Source of the DNA: DASWTL01 sp966250385
Lineage (GTDB): Bacteria; Bacteroidota; Bacteroidia; Sphingobacteriales; Sphingobacteriaceae
Direction: 5' to 3'
DNA: 64,000 bases
Assembly (NCBI GenBank): GCA_966250385.1
Contig: CBINHC010000014.1
Location: 18,163-82,162, forward strand
The notes below the pieces were generated by a model, which was not told where the DNA came from, ran no database searches, and worked only from the letters and a program-made list of their open reading frames with translations. The translations under genes were made by a program, and so were the position numbers. This document shows positions 27,723-36,119 of this stretch, one piece after another; position 1 is the stretch's first letter; each line of letters opens with the position of its first letter.

Positions 27723-28760
27723 TCAGATCAATTCCGTACCGAACTGGTTCAGGAAACGGACATCGTTCTCGGAAAATAACCTGAGATCCTTGATCACGTA
27801 CTTCAGGTTGGTGATCCGTTCAATTCCCATTCCAAACGCATATCCGGTATATTTTTTACTGTCGATCCCGCAGTTCTCCAGTACATTAGGATCCACCATG
27901 CCGCAACCAAGAATCTCTACCCAGCCGCTGTGCTTGCACATGTTGCAACCGGCACCCTTACAAATGCTGCAGGAGATATCCATCTCTGCTGACGGCTCGG
28001 TGAACGGGAAGTAGGACGGACGGAAACGGACCTGGGTCCCTTCGCCGAAGAGTTCCTGTACAAAATAGAATAGCGTTTGCTTAAGATCCGCAAACGAGAC
28101 ATTCTCGTCGATATATAAGCCTTCTACCTGGTGGAAAAAGCAGTGGGCACGTGCCGAGATGGCTTCGTTCCGGTATACCCGTCCGGGCATGATGGAGCGG
28201 AACGGCGGTTTACCGGTCTCCATCATCCGCACCTGTACGGATGATGTGTGGGTACGTAGAGCGATATCGCCCTTTTCACCGCCTTTTTGAAGGAAAAACG
28301 TGTCCTGCATGTCTCTCGCCGGGTGTTCTTCCGGGAAGTTCAGTGCGGTGAAGTTATGCCAGTCGTCCTCGATCTCCGGACCTTCCGCAACAGTGAATCC
28401 CAGTTTCTTGAAGATCTCAATGATCTCCTTTCTCACCAGCTGCAGCGGATGCCGCGACCCGGTCTGGAACCCTTCACCGGGCAGGGTGAGGTCTTCCCCG
28501 GCCCCCTGGCTTTTCTGCTCTTGTCCGTCCAGCTGCTCCTTTAGCCCCTGATATTTCTCCTCGGCCAGTTTCTTGAATTCATTCAGGACCTTACCGTATA
28601 CCCTTTTTTCTTCCGGTGATACCGTCTTGAATTCTTCAAAAAGATCCTTGATCAGACCTTTGGTGCCTAAAAAACGAATCCGGAAGCTTTCAAGTTCCGC
28701 CGCATTACCCGGGGTGAATGCCTGGATCTCCGCGGTATACTGATCTATCTTGTCTTGCAT
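27723..28760 (-). CDS. pheS: Phenylalanine-tRNA ligase, alpha subunit
   Basis: Charges tRNA-Phe as part of the (alpha-beta)2 enzyme. The 345-residue protein shows an N-terminal coiled coil (MQDKIDQYTAEIQAF), then the class II motifs: GSRHPLQL near residue 101, the motif 2 region GRVYRNEAISARAHCFFHQV near 193, and motif 3 YAFGMGIERI near 311. A cysteine cluster CSICKGAGCNMC near 256 is a zinc-like insertion seen in many bacterial PheS. The gene starts three bases after the kbl stop. pheT is not in the window, as is common in Bacteroidota. Confidence 0.96.
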   Translation of the reverse strand: MQDKIDQYTAEIQAFTPGNAAELESFRIRFLGTKGLIKDLFEEFKTVSPEEKRVYGKVLNEFKKLAEEKYQGLKEQLDGQEQKSQGAGEDLTLPGEGFQTGSRHPLQLVRKEIIEIFKKLGFTVAEGPEIEDDWHNFTALNFPEEHPARDMQDTFFLQKGGEKGDIALRTHTSSVQVRMMETGKPPFRSIMPGRVYRNEAISARAHCFFHQVEGLYIDENVSFADLKQTLFYFVQELFGEGTQVRFRPSYFPFTEPSAEMDISCSICKGAGCNMCKHSGWVEILGCGMVDPNVLENCGIDSKKYTGYAFGMGIERITNLKYVIKDLRLFSENDVRFLNQFGTELI

Positions 28761-28763
28761 AAC

Positions 28764-29954
28764 TTATTTTAGAACGCCTAACTCCTTACCTACCTTTGTG
28801 AATGCAGCAATCGCCTGATCCAGGTGTTCCTGCTCATGCGCGGCTGATAACTGAACCCGGATCCGCGCCTTTCCCTGGGGAACGACCGGGTAATAAAATC
28901 CAATTACGTAGATGCCTTCTTCCAGCATACGGGCCGCGAATTCCTGAGCCAGTTTTGCATCATAAAGCATAACCGGAACGATGGGGTGAACCCCAGGTTT
29001 GATGTCGAATCCGGCGGCGGTCATCTTTTCCCGAAAATAGCGCGTATTGTATTCCAGTTTGTCCCGCAGTTCAGTGGTTTCACTGAGCATCTCCAGAACG
29101 GCCAGGGAAGCGCCGGTAATGGCGGGAGCCAGCGTATTGGAAAACAGGTACGGGCGGGAACGCTGGCGGAGCATCTCAATGATCTCCTTCTTTCCCGAAG
29201 TGAATCCTCCTGAAGCACCGCCCAGAGCTTTGCCCAGTGTGCCGGTAATGATATCAATCTTGTCCATTACGCCATGGTGTTCATGGGTGCCCCGGCCGGT
29301 TTTGCCAAGAAATCCTGAACAATGGCTTTCATCGATCATGACCAGGGCCGTGTACTTTTCAGCCAGGTCGGTGATCTTATCGAGCTGAGCGATCGTGCCG
29401 TCCATGGAGAATGCCCCATCGGTAACGATGATCCGGTGTCGCAAATGCTGCGATTCCTGCAGTTTTTCTTCCAGGTCCGCCATGTCATCGTGTTTATAGC
29501 GGTACCGCTGTGCTTTACAAAGGCGGACTCCGTCGATGATCGATGCATGGTTCAGCTCGTCCGAGATGATGGCGTCTTTTTCGTTGAAAAGCGGCTCAAA
29601 AACTCCTCCGTTAGCATCAAATGCAGCTGCGTATAGTATGGTGTCTTCTGTACCGAGGAACTCGGACAGCTTTGCTTCCAGTTGTTTGTGGATGTCCTGG
29701 GTTCCGCAAATAAACCGGACCGAGGACATTCCGTACCCATGGGAATCGACCGCCTTTTTCGCAGCTTCGATCACCCGGGGATGAGATGATAATCCCAGAT
29801 AGTTGTTGGCACAGAAGTTAATGACCTTGTCTCCGCCCTGGACGGTGATCTGAGCGCCCTGCGGGGAGGTGATTACCCGTTCTTTCTTATACAATCCGGC
29901 TTCCCGGATTTCCTTTAACTCTTGTTCTAATACTGGTTTAAGCGTAGTAAACAT
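28764..29954 (-). CDS. kbl: Glycine C-acetyltransferase (2-amino-3-ketobutyrate CoA ligase)
   Basis: PLP enzyme that splits 2-amino-3-ketobutyrate with CoA into glycine and acetyl-CoA, the second step of threonine catabolism. The ATG at 29954 gives 396 residues, close to the E. coli Kbl length; the frame upstream adds an unlikely stretch. The PLP lysine is in [15 protein letters not shown] near residue 240, and [15 protein letters not shown] near 47 and [10 protein letters not shown] near 207 are family blocks. It leads an operon with pheS. The first-step enzyme is encoded at 53384-54328. Confidence 0.95.
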   Translation of the reverse strand: MFTTLKPVLEQELKEIREAGLYKKERVITSPQGAQITVQGGDKVINFCANNYLGLSSHPRVIEAAKKAVDSHGYGMSSVRFICGTQDIHKQLEAKLSEFLGTEDTILYAAAFDANGGVFEPLFNEKDAIISDELNHASIIDGVRLCKAQRYRYKHDDMADLEEKLQESQHLRHRIIVTDGAFSMDGTIAQLDKITDLAEKYTALVMIDESHCSGFLGKTGRGTHEHHGVMDKIDIITGTLGKALGGASGGFTSGKKEIIEMLRQRSRPYLFSNTLAPAITGASLAVLEMLSETTELRDKLEYNTRYFREKMTAAGFDIKPGVHPIVPVMLYDAKLAQEFAARMLEEGIYVIGFYYPVVPQGKARIRVQLSAAHEQEHLDQAIAAFTKVGKELGVLK

Positions 29955-30023
29955 CTGGAATAATTTAAGGATCGGTAAAAGTACGGTTTTACAGGGATAG
30001 GGCAAAAACCATTAGTTAAAGTG

Positions 30024-32477
30024 ATGAAAAACAATTGTCAGGACAATGTTTTATATTTAAGAATGGGAAGGCTGTTTGCGGTGTTTTTTTGTCTCTGTCT
30101 TGCGGGCAGCAGTTTCGGCCAGCAACATACCGTGTCCGGTCGTGTCACGGACGGGCAGGGCAACGCTGTCCCGTTCGCCAGAATCCTGGTCGGCTCCCAG
30201 GAAAGGAAATATATCGCCAATGAAACCGGTTTTTTCTCCTTTCCCGCCGACTCGGGGCGGGTATCTCTACGCTTTCTGAAAATGGGTTTTGTGCCGGCGG
30301 AGCATATTACCGATGTCTCTGATGATCTTTTCACTACCGTTGTACTTGAACCCGCCGAACTCCTTACCGCGGCATCCCCTGTTTCAGCGCCGGAGCTGAT
30401 CCGGAAGGTGATCAGCAAAGCACAGGATCAAGATCCGGCACATTTTGCGGTCCAGGTCTACATGAAGGGCGTCCAGAAGCTCCTGGATGCGCCAAAGAAG
30501 TTCCTCGGCCGGCAGGTTGCGGGAGTCCTGAAAGTGGATTCCGCCCGCAGGACTATCCTGTACCAGTCGGAGTCTGTCTCCCGGATCTATGCGGAAGGAC
30601 GGCAGAAGCGGGAAATGCTCATCTCCCGTAAATCAGCCGGATCCCACGAAGGTCTCACTTTTGACTGCGCTTCTGACCTGGAGATGGATCTGAACGAGCC
30701 GCTGGTCAGCTGGAAAGCCTTCGGGCACCAGACCTTCGTGTCCCCGCTCGGGGAAAAGGCGTTCCGGAATTATAACTTTAAGGTTCTCGGGTACCTGGAG
30801 ACGGACGGCCGCCGTGTCTACCGCGTTTCCGTAAACCCCAAACACCAGGCGGACCCCCTGTTTTCCGGTGACCTTTATATTCTTGATCAGGAATGGCAGC
30901 TGGTCTATGCCGATCTGCGGCTGGGAGAGAGCTCGCGGATAAACTTTGTCGATTCGGTGCGGATCTGCCAGAGTTTTTCAGAGATCCGGCCAAATGTCTG
31001 GAGACCGGAGCACCTGACGATGCAGACCCGGGGCAAAGTGCTGGGGTTCGATTTTTCCGGTTACTTCGCCGCTGTATACAGTGACTACACCGTGTCTCCG
31101 CCGTCGGGCGATAACGGGTTCCTGGCAAACGAGGTGCTGCGGGAAAAGCCCGGCGCCCGGGAAAAGGACCCGTTGTACTGGGCGGTAATCCGCCCGATCG
31201 TGCTGACTTCTGAGGAGCGGGGACTTTACCGGATCCGGGACAGCCTGGAGATTGAATCCAGGAACCGGTATCTCGGCGGCGGCGGCGGTCAGCCGAACCG
31301 TTTTAAGCCGGGACGTTTCTTTGTCGCCGGGTACCGGTGGAACAATGACCTGACCGGGAACTCGTGGTATGTTTCTTCACTGAAGAATACCGGTTTCTAC
31401 AATGCGGTGGAAGGCTGGGGATTTCGTTTCCAGGCCGGGTATTACAAGCAGTTCAACCTGCGCCAGGAGCTGGAGGTCACCCAGAACCTGCGCTACGGTT
31501 TCGGAAACGATAAGCTGAATTCGAACGTGCAGATCACGTTCCGCTATGACACGCTCCGGCATGCGAGTTTTGTCCTCCGGGTCGGGACCGATTTTCTGGA
31601 TCTGAACAACCGGGGTACGCTGAACCTTTTTTACAACAGTGTAAATTCACTGTTCGGCGGGAGGAACTATATGCAGCTCTACCGGTCCAAGTTCGTCTCC
31701 CTCTATACACAGCGCGAACTCGCGGACGGCCTGGTCATTTCCACGGGCGCCGAGATCGCCCGGCGGATGCCGACCCTCAACAGGCACTATGCACCGCTGA
31801 TCCAGTCGGCCGAGAAAGCTTTCTCGGTTCCCTCCGTTGACGGCATTGAACGTTCGTTGTTCCCTGTCAACAACGCCCTGACGTTCGAAACCACGGCGTC
31901 CTATACCTTTGCGCAGAAATATGCCATGCGGCCCGATGGAAAGTATTATGACACGCCCCGTTTTCCGACCGTAAAGCTGCGGTACCGAAAGGGAATCAGC
32001 CAGATCCTGAATTCGGCGGTGAACTACGACTTCTTTTCTGCGGACCTGTACCAGGACCGGATCAGGACGGGAGGGGACGGGTTCAGCTCATTCTATATTT
32101 CAGCGGGGAAGTTCCTCAGTTCGAGGTCACTGTTCTTTCCGGATATTCACCACTTCACCGGGAACCAGACCCCCTATTCCAATCCCCTCTTCCCGAACTT
32201 CCATTTCCTGAACCATTATGCGTATTCCACCCGCGAGAAGTACCTGGAGGCCCATTATGAACACAATTTTTCCGGTCTGCTGACCCGGCGCGTTCCGCTT
32301 CTCGGTAAGCTGAAGCTGGAGGAGATCGTGGGTGGTGCCTACCTGGGACAACCGGACGCTACCTACAAAGAAGTCTATTTTGGTATTCAGCGACTGATGC
32401 TGCGGCTCGATTACGGTTTCTTCTGGCCGACCAATCAGAAAATGACGCATGCGTTCCGCTTATTCTACGGTTTCTGA
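30024..32477 (+). CDS. DUF5686 and carboxypeptidase-regulatory-like domain protein, copy 1
   Basis: A large exported outer-membrane-type protein, 817 residues. A signal peptide covers about 1-33 (ending GSSFGQ), then a carboxypeptidase-regulatory-like (CNA-B type) beta domain around residues 35-115 (VSGRVTDGQGNAVPFARI), then the DUF5686 region to the end. The rest is rich in aromatic and small residues and ends in FGFYGF-like aromatic strands, as expected for a barrel. DUF5686 proteins are typical of Bacteroidota and their function is unknown. An ATG at 30024 is preferred over GTG 30021. A close paralogue follows 32 bases later. Confidence 0.87.
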   Translation: MKNNCQDNVLYLRMGRLFAVFFCLCLAGSSFGQQHTVSGRVTDGQGNAVPFARILVGSQERKYIANETGFFSFPADSGRVSLRFLKMGFVPAEHITDVSDDLFTTVVLEPAELLTAASPVSAPELIRKVISKAQDQDPAHFAVQVYMKGVQKLLDAPKKFLGRQVAGVLKVDSARRTILYQSESVSRIYAEGRQKREMLISRKSAGSHEGLTFDCASDLEMDLNEPLVSWKAFGHQTFVSPLGEKAFRNYNFKVLGYLETDGRRVYRVSVNPKHQADPLFSGDLYILDQEWQLVYADLRLGESSRINFVDSVRICQSFSEIRPNVWRPEHLTMQTRGKVLGFDFSGYFAAVYSDYTVSPPSGDNGFLANEVLREKPGAREKDPLYWAVIRPIVLTSEERGLYRIRDSLEIESRNRYLGGGGGQPNRFKPGRFFVAGYRWNNDLTGNSWYVSSLKNTGFYNAVEGWGFRFQAGYYKQFNLRQELEVTQNLRYGFGNDKLNSNVQITFRYDTLRHASFVLRVGTDFLDLNNRGTLNLFYNSVNSLFGGRNYMQLYRSKFVSLYTQRELADGLVISTGAEIARRMPTLNRHYAPLIQSAEKAFSVPSVDGIERSLFPVNNALTFETTASYTFAQKYAMRPDGKYYDTPRFPTVKLRYRKGISQILNSAVNYDFFSADLYQDRIRTGGDGFSSFYISAGKFLSSRSLFFPDIHHFTGNQTPYSNPLFPNFHFLNHYAYSTREKYLEAHYEHNFSGLLTRRVPLLGKLKLEEIVGGAYLGQPDATYKEVYFGIQRLMLRLDYGFFWPTNQKMTHAFRLFYGF

Positions 32478-32509
32478 CACTTTCCGGTTTTTTAAGCATC
32501 TTTATACCC

Positions 32510-34966
32510 ATGCGTATTCTCTTCCTGTTAGCCTTTTTGTTCACTGCCGTTATAGCCCGCGCCCAGCTGATCACCGGAAAAATCTCTGATCCGGCCGGCC
32601 GCAGTATACCGTTCGCCAGTGTGTATATCAAGGGGTCTACGACCGGTACCTCCGCCAACAACGAGGGTGAATACCGGCTCCGGCTCGCTTCCGGGGACAG
32701 AGCTTTGGTGTTCAGTGCGATCGGCTTCCGCCAATCGGTCGTTCAGGTGAGGCCCGATTCGGCCAATGTGCTGAATGTAACGCTAAACCCGGAGGTCTAT
32801 ACGATGAAGGACGTTGTGGTACGCCACGGGGGCGAAGACCCTGCCTACGCGATCATTCGCAACGCCATAAAGAAAAGGAAATACCACCTGGAAGAGGTCA
32901 GCACCTACAGTGCGGACGTCTATATCAAAGGTCTGCAGCGGTTGCTGGAAGCCCCCCGGAAATTTCTGGGCCGGGATGTCGGAAAGACCACACAATCGAT
33001 GGGGCTGGATTCGAGCCGGACAGGTATCCTGTATCTCTCCGAGTCACAGTCGCGCCTCAGCTATTTACGGCCGGACCGCTATCGGGAAGAGATGATCTCC
33101 TCAAAAGTATCCGGTAACAACCAGGCATTCAGTTTTAACCGGGCTACGGATCTGATGGTCAACCTGTACGAAAACTATTCCGTATGGGAGGGGCTTACTA
33201 CCCGACCGCTGATCTCCCCGATCGCCGACCAGGCGATGTTCTACTACCGGTACCTGCTTCTCGGGACGACCGTGGAGAACGGGTTGATGGTCAATAAGAT
33301 CCAGGTTATTCCGCGCAGGAACTCGGACCCGGTTTTCCGAGGGATCATCTACATTTTCGAGGACAGCTGGCGGATCCACTCGGCCGATCTGTCCCTGGGC
33401 AAGGAAGCGGGGATCAATTTTGTGGACAACCTGTCGATCCGGCAGTCGTTCTACCCGGTAGATCAAGGCGTATGGATGCCATACACCGTCCGGTTTGATT
33501 TTGTCGGCGGGCTGCTCGGATTCCGCTTTGGCGGATATTATCTGGCAGTTTACAGTAATTATGACCTGGCACCGGGCCTGGGCAAACGGGATTTTGCGGA
33601 AGCCTTGCGGATTACCGGGGACGTCAGTAAGAAGGATTCCGCATACTGGACCGAGGTCCGCCCGGTACCCCTGACGCCTGAGGAGAAGGCAGACTACGAA
33701 AAGAAGCAGGCACTTGCAGAGCGGAGGGAGTCCTCAGACTACCGGGACTCGTTGGACCGGGAATATAACCGGTTCAGGCCGGTCCGGTTCCTGGTGGGTA
33801 ACGGCTACCAGTACCGGGACCGGGCAGGGAACCAGACCTACCAGTTCAGTTCACTGGCGAACTCCTTGTTTTATAATACTGTGGAAGGGTGGGGGATCAA
33901 CTATACGGCTACCTACCAGAAAAAGACAGACAGTCTCCTGAACCGGCATACCTGGTATTCAGGGACAGCCCGTTACGGTACCTCCAGCGGCAGCTTTCAT
34001 GCGCATGTTCAGGGGGCCGTTCCCGCAGGCGAGCTCATCATCGGATTCAGGGCCGGCTCCGATGTTACCGATCTGAATAACCAGGGGACGATCTCACAAC
34101 TGGGTAACACGATCAATTCACTGCTCTACGAAAGGAATTACCTGAAGCTGTATGAGAAGAAGTTTGCGGGCATTTCCCTTTCCCGCAGGGTGACCGGCGG
34201 CCTCCGCGGATACGTGACCCTGGACTGGGCGGATCGCTGGTCCCTGTCAAATACCTCTGATCTGCACTGGCGGGACGACCCGAAGAGCGATTTTACCTCG
34301 AACAACCCCTTCGTGCCCGGCGCTGATGTGCCCTTGTTCCCCCGAAACCAGGCCCTGACGGTGAGCGGACGCCTGATGTACAACTTCAGCAACCGGTATG
34401 TCACGTATCCGTCGGGCAGGTACTACATGCCTTCAAAGTATCCTGTCGTCGGGCTTTCCTACACCCGCGGGTTTTCCGGAGTATTGGGGTCGGACGTGAA
34501 TTTTGATCGGGTGGAGCTCGATATTTCAAAATCGGGAATACCCCTGGGGATGTACGGGAAAACCGACTTCTATATTGCGGGCGGCAAATTCCTGAACCGG
34601 GGGAGCGTCTTCTACACCGACAGGCGACACTTCGCAGGTAACCAGACGCGGGCCTTCGAGCCAAGGATGAACGGATTTCTGTTATTGCCCTATTACGCGT
34701 TCAGTACGGATGAAGATTACCTGGAACTGCATCTCCAGCACAATTTCTCCGGGTTCATCATGAACAAGATTCCCCTGCTGCGGAAACTGAAACTGCAGGA
34801 GATCGCCGGCTTCAATTACCTGGCTAATCCCCTGCAGCCTGATTACCGCGAGCTAGCGTTTGGCCTGGAACATATGTTCGGACTGAAGGTACTGTATGCT
34901 ATTTCCTTTACCGGAGGGAACAAGACGGCATCGGGAATTAAGATCGCCTACGGCTTCGGCCGGTGA
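32510..34966 (+). CDS. DUF5686 and carboxypeptidase-regulatory-like domain protein, copy 2
   Basis: Tandem paralogue of the preceding gene, 818 residues. It has the same design: signal peptide (MRILFLLAFLFTAVIARAQ), carboxypeptidase-regulatory-like domain opening ITGKISDPAGRSIPFASVYI, then the DUF5686 region. Both copies share phrases such as VYIKGLQRLLEAPRKFLGRD (copy 1: VYMKGVQKLLDAPKKFLGR), NTVEGWG and LTFEHNFSG-type barrel strands. Divergence is large, so the duplication is old. The two are likely co-transcribed and could form a heteromer, which is an inference. Confidence 0.88.
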   Translation: MRILFLLAFLFTAVIARAQLITGKISDPAGRSIPFASVYIKGSTTGTSANNEGEYRLRLASGDRALVFSAIGFRQSVVQVRPDSANVLNVTLNPEVYTMKDVVVRHGGEDPAYAIIRNAIKKRKYHLEEVSTYSADVYIKGLQRLLEAPRKFLGRDVGKTTQSMGLDSSRTGILYLSESQSRLSYLRPDRYREEMISSKVSGNNQAFSFNRATDLMVNLYENYSVWEGLTTRPLISPIADQAMFYYRYLLLGTTVENGLMVNKIQVIPRRNSDPVFRGIIYIFEDSWRIHSADLSLGKEAGINFVDNLSIRQSFYPVDQGVWMPYTVRFDFVGGLLGFRFGGYYLAVYSNYDLAPGLGKRDFAEALRITGDVSKKDSAYWTEVRPVPLTPEEKADYEKKQALAERRESSDYRDSLDREYNRFRPVRFLVGNGYQYRDRAGNQTYQFSSLANSLFYNTVEGWGINYTATYQKKTDSLLNRHTWYSGTARYGTSSGSFHAHVQGAVPAGELIIGFRAGSDVTDLNNQGTISQLGNTINSLLYERNYLKLYEKKFAGISLSRRVTGGLRGYVTLDWADRWSLSNTSDLHWRDDPKSDFTSNNPFVPGADVPLFPRNQALTVSGRLMYNFSNRYVTYPSGRYYMPSKYPVVGLSYTRGFSGVLGSDVNFDRVELDISKSGIPLGMYGKTDFYIAGGKFLNRGSVFYTDRRHFAGNQTRAFEPRMNGFLLLPYYAFSTDEDYLELHLQHNFSGFIMNKIPLLRKLKLQEIAGFNYLANPLQPDYRELAFGLEHMFGLKVLYAISFTGGNKTASGIKIAYGFGR

Positions 34967-34992
34967 CCTTTGACAAAGCACTGGCACAGCGG

Positions 34993-35024
34993 TTTGCAGG
35001 CAACCGCTTTAAGTCGTATTTTTG
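34993..35024 (+). promoter_or_regulatory. trhO promoter, canonical Bacteroidota type
   Basis: TTTG at 34993-34996, a 20-base spacer, then TATTTTTG at 35017-35024. Both boxes and the spacing match the known Bacteroidota sigma-ABfr promoter. It lies after the DUF5686 copy 2 stop and about 34 bases before the trhO leader ends. Confidence 0.75.
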
Positions 35025-35063
35025 CACCGCATTTAACGCTGTTTGCAGCAGTATTAATGAATT

Positions 35064-36044
35064 ATGACAAAATATCAGACACTTCTTTACTATTGCTATA
35101 GTACCATCGAAAATGCGGAGCAATTTGCCGCAGACCATCTCTCCTTCTGTAAATCCCTTGGGCTCGTCGGGAGGATCATTGTTGCCGATGAGGGCCTGAA
35201 CGGCACCGTCTCCGGCACGGCTGAGGCCTGCAGCCGGTATATGGCTGCGGTACATGCGGATCCGCGCTTTGCCAAAACCGAGTTCAAGATCGATGAAGTG
35301 GAGGAACCTTCCTTCATCAAGATGCATTGCCGGTATAAAGCGGAGATCGTGCACTCCGGCCTGCGTGACCCGCATATCATTAACCCGGAACAACGGACCG
35401 GTATCCATCTTGAACCGAAGGATTTCCTGGAAATGAAGGATCGCGATGATGTTGTGATCCTTGACGTCCGTTCCAATTATGAACATTCACTAGGCAAATT
35501 CAAAAATGCCGTGACGCTCGATATCGAGAACTTCCGTGATTTCCCGTCAAAGATCAATGAGCTGGCAAAGTACAAGGACAAGAAGATCCTGACCTACTGC
35601 ACCGGCGGGATCAAATGCGAGAAAGCATCGGCGCTCCTGCTGCACGAAGGATTTACAGACGTTTACCAGCTCCATGGCGGAATCATCAAATATGGTAAGG
35701 AAGCCGGCGGAAAGGATTTCGAGGGAAAATGCTATGTCTTCGATAACCGGGTGGCTGTCGAAGTCAATACGGTCAATCCCGTTGTCATCTCCCGCTGCCG
35801 GAACTGTGACAAGGTAACGGCAAAAATGATCAACTGCGCCAACCCGGAATGCAATGAGCATTTCACCCAGTGCGACGAGTGCGGCTGGTCACTGGACGGC
35901 TGCTGCTCTGCGGAGTGCCGGGAACATCCCCGGAAACGCCCGTATGACGGTACCGGCTACTACGTGAAGGTCCCCCAGCAGATCAATCTGAACAAGGGCC
36001 GCAAGGAATTGCTGAACGGACTGCGGCAGGCGGTAACGGCGTAG
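35064..36044 (+). CDS. trhO: tRNA uridine(34) hydroxylase, rhodanese-like TrhO
   Basis: Oxygen-dependent enzyme of the YceA type that hydroxylates wobble uridine on the way to 5-carboxymethoxyuridine. The 326-residue protein has an N-terminal acylphosphatase-like part (residues 1-95, with DEGLNGTVSGT), a rhodanese domain with the two cysteines C179 and C185 in YCTGGIKCEK, and a C-terminal cysteine-rich knuckle (CRNCDK, CANPEC, CDECGW). That layout is typical of TrhO. It is transcribed from its own canonical promoter. Confidence 0.94.
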   Translation: MTKYQTLLYYCYSTIENAEQFAADHLSFCKSLGLVGRIIVADEGLNGTVSGTAEACSRYMAAVHADPRFAKTEFKIDEVEEPSFIKMHCRYKAEIVHSGLRDPHIINPEQRTGIHLEPKDFLEMKDRDDVVILDVRSNYEHSLGKFKNAVTLDIENFRDFPSKINELAKYKDKKILTYCTGGIKCEKASALLLHEGFTDVYQLHGGIIKYGKEAGGKDFEGKCYVFDNRVAVEVNTVNPVVISRCRNCDKVTAKMINCANPECNEHFTQCDECGWSLDGCCSAECREHPRKRPYDGTGYYVKVPQQINLNKGRKELLNGLRQAVTA

Positions 36045-36085
36045 CAAGTGACCCAGGTTCAGTAATTTTTTTATCTTGACTCATC

Positions 36086-36108
36086 AGCGGCCCCCCCATG
36101 GGGCCGCT
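36086..36108 (+). terminator. GC-rich hairpin between trhO and the PUL regulator
   Basis: AGCGGCCCC (36086-36094) pairs with GGGGCCGCT (36100-36108). Only a short T-rich tail (TCAACTTTTG) follows and the next ATG is 12 bases away, so it may be a terminator of trhO or a structure in the leader of the regulator mRNA. Confidence 0.55.
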
Positions 36109-36119
36109 TCAACTTTTGA

